Assembly (NCBI RefSeq): GCF_900091525.1
Contig: NZ_FMCU01000003.1
Location: 62,001 to 126,000 of the forward strand
Source: Micromonospora matsumotoense
Lineage (GTDB): Bacteria > Actinomycetota > Actinomycetes > Mycobacteriales > Micromonosporaceae
Direction of reading: 5' to 3'
DNA length: 64,000 nt
Shown here: piece after piece, positions 7,874-14,345 of the stretch
Layout of the letters: every line of letters begins with the position of its first letter
How positions within the stretch are numbered: position 1 is the stretch's first letter
Position numbers and translations under genes: made by a program
The notes under the pieces: generated by a model
What the model was told of the DNA's origin: nothing
Databases searched by the model: none
The model's input: only the letters and a program-made list of their open reading frames with translations

Positions 7874-8824
7874 ATGCGGGCCGTCCTGGTGGTCAATCCG
7901 AAGGCCACCACCACCAGCGAGCGCAGCCGGGACGTGCTGGTCCGCGCGCTGCGCAGCCAAGTAGACCTGTCGGTGCGGTACACCCGCCGCCGGGGCCATG
8001 CCACCGACCTGGCCCGGGAGGCCGCCCAGGAGGGCGTCGACCTGGTGGTCACGCTCGGTGGTGACGGCACGGTCAACGAGGTGGTCAACGGCCTGATGAC
8101 CGCCGATCCGCCGACGATCCGCACCGGCGGCTCCCCGGCGGAGCGGTTGCCGGCGCTGGCCACCGTGCCGGGTGGCTCGACCAACGTCTTCGCCCGCGCG
8201 CTCGGGTTGCCCCGGGAGTGGGCGGACGGCACCAGCATGATCCTGGAGGGGCTACGGCTGGGCCGGTCCCGCACGATCGGGCTGGGCCGGGCCGACGACC
8301 GCTACTTCACCTTCTGCGCCGGCTTCGGCCTGGACGCGGCGGTGATCAACCGGGTGGAGCAGGCCCGGCGACGGGGACGGGTGTCCTCACCGTCGCTCTA
8401 CTTCCGTTCCACCCTGAGTCACTACTTCCTCGGTTCGCACCGCCGGCATCCGGCGATCAGCCTGGAGCGGCCCGGCGAGCCGGCCGAGGGCGAGCTGGGC
8501 ACGGTGATCATCCAGAACACCGCGCCGTGGACGTACCTGGGCGACCGGGAGGTCAACCCGAACCCGGAGGCGTCGTTCGATCTCGGGCTGGACGTGATGG
8601 CGCTTCGTCAGCTCCGCGTCGCCAGCACCACACGGACGGTGACCCAGCTCCTGTCCCGACACCCCGATCCGCGCGGCAAGCAGGTGCTCCGGCTGCACGA
8701 TCTGGATGAGTTCACCCTGGTCTCGGCCCGTCCACAGGCCTTCCAGCTGGACGGGGACTACCTCGGCGAGCGACACAAAGTCAGATTCACCTCCGTTTCC
8801 GGCGCACTGAGAGTAATCTGCTAG
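7874..8824 (+). CDS. Diacylglycerol kinase-family lipid kinase
   Basis: 316-aa soluble lipid/sphingosine-type kinase of the DAGK catalytic family. The N-terminus MRAVLVVNPKAT, the nucleotide loop VTLGGDGTVNEVVNGL (about residues 60-75) and VPGGSTNVFARALG (about residues 98-111) are all hallmarks. The C-terminal all-beta domain ends with LDGDYLG. It likely phosphorylates a membrane diacylglycerol or similar lipid at the inner leaflet; in mycobacteria homologues act in phosphatidylinositol mannoside supply, but which lipid is used here is unknown. The ATG at 7874 is supported by a leaderless -10. Confidence 0.88.
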   Translation: MRAVLVVNPKATTTSERSRDVLVRALRSQVDLSVRYTRRRGHATDLAREAAQEGVDLVVTLGGDGTVNEVVNGLMTADPPTIRTGGSPAERLPALATVPGGSTNVFARALGLPREWADGTSMILEGLRLGRSRTIGLGRADDRYFTFCAGFGLDAAVINRVEQARRRGRVSSPSLYFRSTLSHYFLGSHRRHPAISLERPGEPAEGELGTVIIQNTAPWTYLGDREVNPNPEASFDLGLDVMALRQLRVASTTRTVTQLLSRHPDPRGKQVLRLHDLDEFTLVSARPQAFQLDGDYLGERHKVRFTSVSGALRVIC

Positions 8825-8992
8825 GTCTCGGGTAACGCCATAGGTCGAGCGGTCGGGACGCCGCACGACCGGAGGCCGCCACACCGAGGAGGAGTGCCGG
8901 AAATGTCAGCAATGTCACGCGGACTGTACTATATTGATCCTCGACTGTGGTACGCCGGGTAACAGGGAAGCCTGAAAACCCGACAAAAGGGT

Positions 8993-9008
8993 CGTGAGCT
9001 TGCTCACC
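8993..9008. promoter_or_regulatory. Distal CRP-type binding site
   Basis: CGTGA-GCTTGC-TCACC contains the exact CRP core GTGA-N6-TCAC (8994-9007) with perfect symmetry over GTGAGC/GCTCAC. It is centred about 70 bp upstream of the start site expected from the TTGACA at 9036, a class I activator position. The same symmetry could also make a very tight hairpin, but a 2-base loop makes a terminator unlikely. Confidence 0.6.
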
Positions 9009-9035
9009 GAGCGGAGTTTTTCCGAGCGTCACCCC

Positions 9036-9066
9036 TTGACATCGCGTTCGTTCGTGAAAGTATTCA
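9036..9066 (+). promoter_or_regulatory. Probable whiB1 promoter
   Basis: Consensus -35 TTGACA at 9036-9041 followed after 17-19 bases by AT-rich GTATTCA near 9060-9066. The -10 is not a clean TANNNT, as expected for a regulated promoter. The proximal CRP-type site covers the -10 region. Confidence 0.45.
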
Positions 9067-9068
9067 CA
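9053..9068. promoter_or_regulatory. Proximal CRP-type binding site
   Basis: CGTGA-AAGTAT-TCACA matches the actinobacterial CRP consensus [CT]GTGA-N6-TCAC[AG] at every fixed position. It lies exactly 60 bp after the distal site. It overlaps the probable -10 and would be expected to repress when filled. In M. tuberculosis the whiB1 promoter is also bound by the CRP homologue at two sites. Confidence 0.65.
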
Positions 9069-9265
9069 AGCGAACTTGAGTTACCGGGACATTGCCTGGA
9101 GATACTCGACTGGTAGAGCATTTCCAGCAGGCCCAGGCGCTGAACGAGTCTGCTCACGCAATGCCGAATAGTTGTACGCGAACCGTGACGACCGGCACTG
9201 CGGACGCAAATAAGAAAAGCACCAGCGTTATCTGCCATCCATCCAGAATGAGGAGTGTTGCCGCC

Positions 9266-9523
9266 ATGGACTGGCGTCACAAATCCGTCTGCCGCGACGA
9301 GGACCCGGAGCTGTTCTTCCCCATCGGGACGTCCGGCCCGGCGGTTCTTCAGGTCGAGCAGGCCAAGGCCGTCTGCCGACGCTGCTCCGTGACCGACCAG
9401 TGCCTCCAGTGGGCACTGGAGTCCGGTCAGGACGCCGGCGTCTGGGGCGGGATGAGCGAGGAGGAACGCCGCGCGGTCAAGCGCCGTGGCGGTCTCCGGG
9501 TGCTGCGCGCTCACTCCGCCTGA
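9266..9523 (+). CDS. whiB1: WhiB1-type iron-sulfur transcription factor
   Basis: 85-aa Wbl protein. Cys9, Cys37, Cys40 and Cys46 bind the [4Fe-4S] cluster at the same positions as mycobacterial WhiB1, followed by the GVWGG turn and a basic tail, RRAVKRRGG. The start MDWRHKSVCRDEDPELFFP is nearly the same as mycobacterial WhiB1, which fixes the ATG at 9266. The protein is a nitric-oxide-sensitive, essential regulator in mycobacteria that binds the primary sigma factor; that role is assumed here. Two CRP-type sites upstream suggest cAMP control. A hairpin terminator follows 18 bases after the stop. Confidence 0.93.
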   Translation: MDWRHKSVCRDEDPELFFPIGTSGPAVLQVEQAKAVCRRCSVTDQCLQWALESGQDAGVWGGMSEEERRAVKRRGGLRVLRAHSA

Positions 9524-9541
9524 ATCCCATCACACGCTGTT

Positions 9542-9572
9542 CGCCCCGGCCGGATTCGATCCCGCCGGGGCG
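9542..9572 (+). terminator. whiB1 terminator
   Basis: Stem CGCCCCGG (9542-9549) pairs with CCGGGGCG (9565-9572), extended by imperfect GC pairs inside, and is followed by TTCTG. It sits just after the whiB1 stop. Confidence 0.65.
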
Positions 9573-9661
9573 TTCTGCATCACATACTCTCCGTAACCGA
9601 AGCGACCGAAATCTCGGTGTCGGCGCCATGACGGAGAGTAACGTCGGCGCTGTGACGCCCG

Positions 9662-10453
9662 TCACCTGTGATCCGTCGCATCGACCCGGCGCAGCACCAG
9701 CTCGACCAGATCCGGCGAGTCGTTCAGCGGTCCGCTGACGGCCACCGCACCCGCCCGGTCGGCCGCCGCCACCACCGAGTCGTGAAACAGCCCCGGCGCC
9801 AGGAAGTACGCCACCACCGCCACCCGGCCGGCGCCAGCCGCCCGCAGCCGGGTCACCGCCACGTCGGCGGTCGGCGGGGCCGCCGAGGCGTACGACACGG
9901 TGCAGGGCACCCCGAAGCCGTCGGCCAGGGCGGCGGCGACCCGCCCCACCGAACCCCGGGCCCGCGCGTCCCGGGTGCCCGCCGCCGCCAGCACCAGCGC
10001 GTCCACCGGCCCCGGTTGCGTCTCGGCCAACCGCCCGGCCAGCCCGGCCAGCAGCCCCGCGTCCACCGTCCCGTCGGCCGGCCCGAGCACGTCGGTCACC
10101 CGTACCGTCAGCTCCGGCGCGTCCTGTCGGGCCGCCGTGACCGCGGCGGGAACATCCACCCGACGGTGGTAGGCGGCGGTGAGCAGCAGCGGCACCACCA
10201 CCGCCGTGCGGTGACCGGCGGCGGCCAGCCCGCGCAGCACCTCCGTCGGCCCCGGTTCGGTGTGGTCCAGCCAACTGGGCAGCACCGGGGTGCCGGGCCG
10301 GGCGGCCTCCACGGCACCGGCCAGCGCCCGGGTCGCCGCCGCCGCCCGCAGGTCCCGGCTGCCGTGCGCCACCAGCACCACCGGCACACCGGAGCCGGGT
10401 CGCGCCGCCTCGACGGCACCTGACAGACCAATGGCCGGCGTGGTGACTCCCAC
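9662..10453 (-). CDS. Sirohydrochlorin chelatase / CbiX-family protein
   Basis: CbiX/SirB-type chelatase of about 263 aa with two related halves. The first half has VVLVAHGSRD with the metal-binding histidine; the second begins ALVLAAAGTRDA, where the histidine is lost, and contains VAYFLAPGLFHD. It probably inserts ferrous iron into sirohydrochlorin to make sirohaem, the cofactor of the sulfite reductase at the head of this operon. The start is uncertain: GTG 10453 is chosen because it lies just after the cysH stop (10483), but GTG 10462 or a start inside cysH is possible. It is the last gene of the operon. Confidence 0.85.
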   Translation of the reverse strand: MGVTTPAIGLSGAVEAARPGSGVPVVLVAHGSRDLRAAAATRALAGAVEAARPGTPVLPSWLDHTEPGPTEVLRGLAAAGHRTAVVVPLLLTAAYHRRVDVPAAVTAARQDAPELTVRVTDVLGPADGTVDAGLLAGLAGRLAETQPGPVDALVLAAAGTRDARARGSVGRVAAALADGFGVPCTVSYASAAPPTADVAVTRLRAAGAGRVAVVAYFLAPGLFHDSVVAAADRAGAVAVSGPLNDSPDLVELVLRRVDATDHR

Positions 10454-10482
10454 GCCGGCCACCGGAACGCGCTCCGGCCCGG

Positions 10483-11262
10483 TCAGAGGTGCAGACCGCA
10501 CTCGGTCTTCTCGAACATGGCCCACCGGCCGGACCGGGGGTCCTCCCCCGCCTTGGTCCGGCGGGTGCAGGGCCAGCAGCCGATCGAGCCGTAGCCCCGG
10601 CCGAGCAGCTCGTTGACCGGGATGTCGTAACGGGAGATGTAGGAGTCCACGTCGGCCTGGGACCAGGCGGCGATCGGGTTCACCTTGACCTTGCCGCGTC
10701 GGGGGTCGAACGTCACCACCGGCGTGTTCGCCCGGGTCGGCGACTCGTCCCGGCGCAGCCCGGCGGCCCAGGCGTCGTAGCCGGACAGGGCCCGCTCCAA
10801 CGGCTCGACCTTGCGCAGCTGGCAGCAGTCGTCCGGCGAGCGGTTGAACAGCCGGGGCCCGTACTCGCCGTCCTGCTGGCCGACGGTCTGCCGGGGCCGG
10901 ATCGACCGGACGTTCACCGGCAACCGGCGGGCCACCTCGTCGCGGACCCGCAGCGTCTCCGGGAAGTGCAACCCGGTGTCGAGGAAGACCACGTCCACCC
11001 CGGGGGCGACCCGGGACACCAGGTGGGCGAGCACGGCGTCGGCCATCGAGCTGGTCACGCAGAGCCGGTCCCCGAAGGTGTCGGCCGCCCAGCGGGCGAT
11101 CTCCAGCGCCGGAGCGCCCTCCAGCTCACGGCCGGCCCGCTCGGCCAGCGCCCGCAGCTCGGCCGGGTCGCGGCGGGTGGGATCGCGACGGGCCGGGTCG
11201 GCCAGCTTCGGGCCGCCGGCACCGACCAGACCCAGGCCCGTGGCGGACAGCAGGCCGGTCAC
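10483..11262 (-). CDS. cysH: Adenylylsulfate (APS) reductase
   Basis: 259-aa reductase that converts activated sulfate to sulfite with thioredoxin. The pair CCQLRKVEPL and a later GCWPCTRR provide the four cysteines of a [4Fe-4S] cluster, which mark the APS-specific bacterial type rather than the PAPS type. The C-terminus ends KTECGLHL, the catalytic-cysteine motif. The GTG at 11262 overlaps the stop of the upstream 52-aa gene (GTGA), so it is translationally coupled. It passes sulfite to the sulfite reductase encoded first in the operon. Confidence 0.93.
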   Translation of the reverse strand: MTGLLSATGLGLVGAGGPKLADPARRDPTRRDPAELRALAERAGRELEGAPALEIARWAADTFGDRLCVTSSMADAVLAHLVSRVAPGVDVVFLDTGLHFPETLRVRDEVARRLPVNVRSIRPRQTVGQQDGEYGPRLFNRSPDDCCQLRKVEPLERALSGYDAWAAGLRRDESPTRANTPVVTFDPRRGKVKVNPIAAWSQADVDSYISRYDIPVNELLGRGYGSIGCWPCTRRTKAGEDPRSGRWAMFEKTECGLHL

Positions 11263-11417
11263 CGGGTCACCGCCCGGCTGAGCAGGCCGTTGAACTTCAC
11301 GGTGAAGACCCGGGCGCAGGCGTGGCACTCCCAGGCGCCGTGTCCGGCCTCGTTCGGCCGCAGGTCCTCTTCGCCGCAGTACGGGCAGTGCAGCGGCGCG
11401 GATCGGGTTTCGCTCAT
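11259..11417 (-). CDS. 52-aa zinc-ribbon-like small protein of the sulfur operon
   Basis: Small gene between the sulfite reductase and APS reductase genes, joined to both by 4-base overlaps (ATGA at its start, GTGA at its end). The protein has two CxxC knuckles, HCPYCGEEDL near residue 11 and CHACARVF near residue 33, as in a zinc ribbon or rubredoxin-like fold, and ends in a basic tail, SRAVTR. The coupling on both sides and normal codon bias make it very likely a true gene. Its function is unknown to me; electron transfer to, or assembly of, the sulfite or APS reductase is a guess from its place. Confidence 0.85.
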   Translation of the reverse strand: MSETRSAPLHCPYCGEEDLRPNEAGHGAWECHACARVFTVKFNGLLSRAVTR

Positions 11418-13135
11418 CGGAGTTCCTCCTCGTCGACCCTGATCACCCAGTTGGCGAACGTCTCGCCCTCGGTCCGGCCGGCCAGGTAGCGGCGGGCCAG
11501 TCGTTCCACGTACTCGGGAAGCTCGTCGGCGGTGGTCTTCAGGCCGCGCAGCTTGCGGCCGAACCCGGCGGTCTGGCCCTGGGCCATCCCCAACCCGCCG
11601 CCGAGGTGCACCTGGAAGCCCTCCACCTGCTGGCCGTCGGGGCCGACCACCAGCTGACCCTTGAGGCCGATGTCGGCGACCTGGGTGCGCGCGCAGGCGT
11701 TCGGGCAGCCGTTGATGTGGATGGAGATGTCCGCGTCGAAGTCGCGCAGCCGCTCCTCCAGCCGGGCCACCAGCTCCTCGCCGCGCGCCTTGGTCTCGAC
11801 GATGGCCAGCTTGCAGAACTCGATCCCGGTGCAGGCCATGGTGCCCCGCCGCCAGGCCGACGGCCGGGCCTCCAGGCCGATCCCGCGCAGCTCGTCGACC
11901 AGGGACTCGGTCCGCGCCGGCGGCACGTCGAGCACCAGCAGCTTCTGGTACGGGGTGAGCCGCACCCGGTCGCTGCCGTGCGCCTCGACCACGTCGGCGA
12001 GCTTGGTCAACTGCCCGCCGGAGACCCGCCCGACCACCGGGGCGGCCCCGACGTAGTGGCGCCCGTCGCGCTGCCGGTGCACGCCGATGTGGTCGACCGG
12101 CTTGTCGGGCAGCTGCGGAGCCGGACCGTCGAGCAGGGTACGTCCCAGGTAGTCCTTCTCCAGCACCTCGCGGAACTTCTCCACGCCCCAGTCGGCGACC
12201 AGGAACTTCAGCCGGGCCCGGTTGCGCAGCCGGCGGTAGCCGTAGTCGCGGAAGATGCCGACCACTCCCGCCCAGACGTCCGGCACCTCGGCCAGCGGCA
12301 CCCAGACGCCGAGCCGCTTGGCCAGCATCGGGTTGGTGGAGAGGCCGCCACCGACCCAGACGTCGAAGCCGGGGCCGTGCTCCGGGTGATCGACCCCGAG
12401 AAAGGCGATGTCGTTCGCCTCGTACGGGGTGTCGACCAGCCAGGAGATCGTGGTCTTGAACTTCCGGGGCAGGTTCGAGTACGCCTTGTCGCCGACGTAC
12501 CGGCGGACGATCTCGTCGAGCGCCGGGGTCGGGTCGAGCACCTCGTCCTCGGCCACCCCGGCGACCGGGCTGCCCAGCACGATGCGGGGGCAGTCACCGC
12601 ACGCCTCGGTGGTCTGCAGGCCGACCGACTCCAGCCGACGCCAGATCTCGGGCATGTCCTCGACCCGAATCCAGTGGTACTGGATGTTCTGCCGGTCGGT
12701 GATGTCGGCGGTGTCCCGGGCGAACTCCCGGGAGATGTCGGCGATGACGCGCAACTGGGCCAGGGAGAGCTGACCGCCGTCGACCCGGACCCGGAGCATG
12801 AAGAACTCGTCCTCCAGCTCGTGCGGCTCCAGCACGGCGGTGCGTCCGCCGTCGATGCCGGCCTTGCGCTGGGTGTAGAGGCCCCACCAGCGGAACCGGC
12901 CGCGCAGGTCCTGCGGGTCGATGGAGGCGAAACCGCCGTGGGCGTAGATGTTCTCGATCCGGGCCCGGACGTTCAGCGGATCGTCGTCCTTCTTGATCCG
13001 CTCGTTGGGGTTGAGCGGCTCACGGTGACCGAGGGCCCACTGTCCCTCTCCACGGGGACGACGGGGAGCGCGGGTGGCGGGAACGGCGGTGGCCGTCGGG
13101 GTCCCGGGACGGGCCGGGGTGCTGCTGACCGCCAT
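11414..13135 (-). CDS. nirA: Ferredoxin-dependent assimilatory sulfite reductase
   Basis: 573-aa sirohaem/[4Fe-4S] reductase that reduces sulfite to sulfide with ferredoxin; related to nitrite reductases, but the sulfate-assimilation context argues for sulfite. Two ferrodoxin-like half domains are visible; the cluster/sirohaem cysteines are in CTGIEFC and GCPNAC near residues 430-475. DRQNIQYHWI and GDCPRIVLGSP are typical active-site regions. The ATG at 13135 is the first start after the leader region. The first 45 residues are Ala/Pro/Arg-rich and probably disordered. It is the first structural gene of the operon, behind a peptide leader. Confidence 0.93.
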   Translation of the reverse strand: MAVSSTPARPGTPTATAVPATRAPRRPRGEGQWALGHREPLNPNERIKKDDDPLNVRARIENIYAHGGFASIDPQDLRGRFRWWGLYTQRKAGIDGGRTAVLEPHELEDEFFMLRVRVDGGQLSLAQLRVIADISREFARDTADITDRQNIQYHWIRVEDMPEIWRRLESVGLQTTEACGDCPRIVLGSPVAGVAEDEVLDPTPALDEIVRRYVGDKAYSNLPRKFKTTISWLVDTPYEANDIAFLGVDHPEHGPGFDVWVGGGLSTNPMLAKRLGVWVPLAEVPDVWAGVVGIFRDYGYRRLRNRARLKFLVADWGVEKFREVLEKDYLGRTLLDGPAPQLPDKPVDHIGVHRQRDGRHYVGAAPVVGRVSGGQLTKLADVVEAHGSDRVRLTPYQKLLVLDVPPARTESLVDELRGIGLEARPSAWRRGTMACTGIEFCKLAIVETKARGEELVARLEERLRDFDADISIHINGCPNACARTQVADIGLKGQLVVGPDGQQVEGFQVHLGGGLGMAQGQTAGFGRKLRGLKTTADELPEYVERLARRYLAGRTEGETFANWVIRVDEEELR

Positions 13136-13146
13136 CGCGGCGTCCT

Positions 13147-13220
13147 CCGTTGTCTCTGCGGTGCCTCGGTGAGAGCGCGGACGCGGCGGCGGCCGGCCCT
13201 GGAAGGGCCGAGGACAACGG
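13147..13220 (-). promoter_or_regulatory. Attenuator-like hairpins between leader peptide and nirA
   Basis: The 138-base spacer between the leader-peptide stop and the nirA start contains a tight hairpin, CGGCCCT (13194-13200), loop GGA, AGGGCCG (13204-13210). It is nested inside a wider inverted repeat of CCGTTGTC (13147-13154) and GACAACGG (13213-13220). Competing structures of this kind after a short coding leader are the usual layout of translation-dependent attenuation. There is no U-tract, so control may act on the ribosome site of nirA or through Rho. Confidence 0.5.
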
Positions 13221-13273
13221 TGTCGGAACGGCCGGCGCGGAACACGCGCCCGAGACGGATGGGTCGGGCGTCG

Positions 13274-13360
13274 TCAGTGGGCCGGACAGATCGCGCTGCG
13301 CACGCGGCCGTAGTCGACGTGGCGACGGGCCACGAAGCGGCGGACGACAGCGGCGGTCAT
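13274..13360 (-). CDS. 28-aa leader peptide of the sulfur assimilation operon
   Basis: Short reading frame 138 bases upstream of nirA, same strand. It reads MTAAVVRRFV then ARRHVDYGRVRSAICPAH. The RRHVDxxRVxSAxC pattern near a C-terminal cysteine is the hallmark of a family of putative leader peptides that precede sulfur-metabolism genes in actinomycetes. The single cysteine codon close to the end suggests that ribosome stalling during cysteine starvation, or the lack of it, decides expression of the downstream genes. The start is ATG 13360. The family resemblance is from memory; the regulatory role is inferred. Confidence 0.75.
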   Translation of the reverse strand: MTAAVVRRFVARRHVDYGRVRSAICPAH

Positions 13361-13715
13361 GCAGTCATGCTCGCACACCCTGCGGAGGTCGGCCAATGAC
13401 CACGTGCGGCATCCCACATCACGGGCCGCATCCCCACCGTCACCGCCCTCCCCACGGCCCCCGTCGACCGCTCCCCCGCTACCCTGCCCGCCACGCCGCC
13501 GCCCCTCGGCCCGAAGTACATCCGGGTGCGCCCCTCCCCCGGCCCGTCGCCCTGCCGGGCCGCACTGCCCTGCGCCCTGCTGGTCGCTCTGTCGCTCGCC
13601 CTGCTGGCCGGCCTGTCGCTCGCCCCGCTGGTCGCACTGCCGGCGAAGATGCGGCACGCCAGGTGGAGAAAGGGCAGCTCATCCCGCCTGCGACACGCCC
13701 CTTGCCTACCTCCTC

Positions 13716-14109
13716 TGCATCCTTTGGAGCTGATGACGTAAACGAATCGGAACGGCCACGAACAGTTCCCGCGAAGACCACGCGCCCACTCAAGGCTGGA
13801 CGCACCGACTGCTCCGGACCTGAGGTTCGGCCTGGGAATGATCCGGCGGGATCAACCTCGGGATCAACCTGGGGAATAGCGTGGCGGGATCAACCTGGGG
13901 ATCAGCCTGAGGAAACCGCCTGGAGGGATCGCCCCCTGAAGGGGATCGACCCTGGGCGATCGGCGCAGCGCCTCATGCGCAGACCTCACCGGCACCACGG
14001 GCCGATCTCGACGCGGCAGGGCCAGTTGGTCGCGGCGGGGCCGACAACCAGCCGAGCTACCCACGTCGGCGGTGGTGAGTCGTTTACGTCATCAGCTCGA
14101 AAGGGAGCA
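13716..14109. mobile_element. MITE-like element with terminal inverted repeats
   Basis: The ends are an inverted repeat: 13716-13745 (inner part GAGCTGATGACGTAAACGA) and 14080-14109 (inner part TCGTTTACGTCATCAGCTC). The inner 19 bp are perfect, 24 of 25 match from 13721, and 27 of 30 overall. They enclose about 334 bp with no credible gene, giving a unit near 390 bp, a size usual for miniature inverted-repeat elements. No clear target duplication is seen, and no transposase lies nearby, so mobilisation would need a transposase elsewhere. Confidence 0.5.
13847..13910 (+). repeat. Short repeats GGGATCAACCT inside the MITE-like element
   Basis: GGGATCAACCT occurs three times in 55 bases (about 13850, 13860 and 13890), followed by a variant GGGATCAGCCT. 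The repeats are irregularly spaced, so this is not a CRISPR array. Confidence 0.6.
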
Positions 14110-14183
14110 CACCGCTACTACTGCCCTCGGGCGGCCACCTGGTTGGAGCCGTCACCCCCTCCCAAGCCGAGGCAGAAAGCTCG

Positions 14184-14310
14184 GTCCAGGTCCAGGTCCA
14201 GGTCCAGGTCCAGGCCCGGATCCGGTTCCAGGTCTGGATCCAGGTCCAGACCCGGGTCCGGTTCCAGGTCTGGATCCAAGGTCCAGGTCCGGCTCCGGCT
14301 CCGGCTGCGT
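14184..14310 (+). repeat. Hexanucleotide GGTCCA microsatellite and derivatives
   Basis: At least five uninterrupted GGTCCA units (about 14185-14213) run into degenerate copies, including two near-equal stretches of GGATCCGGTTCCAGGTCT type, and end in GGCTCC units at about 14290-14310. The tract ends about 35 bases before the GT39 start, so length changes could alter its promoter or 5' leader. Confidence 0.7.
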
Positions 14311-14345
14311 CGTGGGGCGGGGTGTGGGACCCTCGATCGGTGGGC

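Larger units (their letters stand above)
8825..9265 (+). other. Long upstream region of whiB1 (no protein gene seen)
   Basis: 441 bases between the lipid kinase stop and the whiB1 ATG. The base composition is clearly less GC-rich than the flanking genes, especially 8900-9070 and 9150-9260. It holds a TTGACA element, two CRP-type palindromes and AT-rich stretches such as TACTATATTGATCC (8928-8941). Frames that run through it into whiB1 lack codon bias and similarity to WhiB1, so they are read as untranslated leader. A 5' leader near 200 bases is likely. Confidence 0.7.
13361..14345. other. 985-bp gene-free, repeat-rich spacer
   Basis: No convincing protein gene in either strand: the long frames that cross it have low-complexity content forced by repeats and no consistent codon bias. 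It contains the promoter region of the sulfur operon at its left edge, a MITE-like element with 30-bp terminal inverted repeats (13716-14109), a cluster of GGGATCAACCT repeats near 13847-13910, and a hexanucleotide repeat at 14184-14310. The region between divergent operons looks like a landing and expansion site for repeats. Confidence 0.7.

Noticed and set aside
8991..9010. GTGAGC-TT-GCTCAC as a lipid kinase terminator
   Set aside because: The loop of 2 bases is too small for a stable hairpin, and the CRP core fits exactly; kept as a CRP site with the alternative noted.
13847..13910. GGGATCAACCT repeats as a CRISPR array
   Set aside because: Unit spacing is irregular, there are no equal-length spacers and no cas genes.
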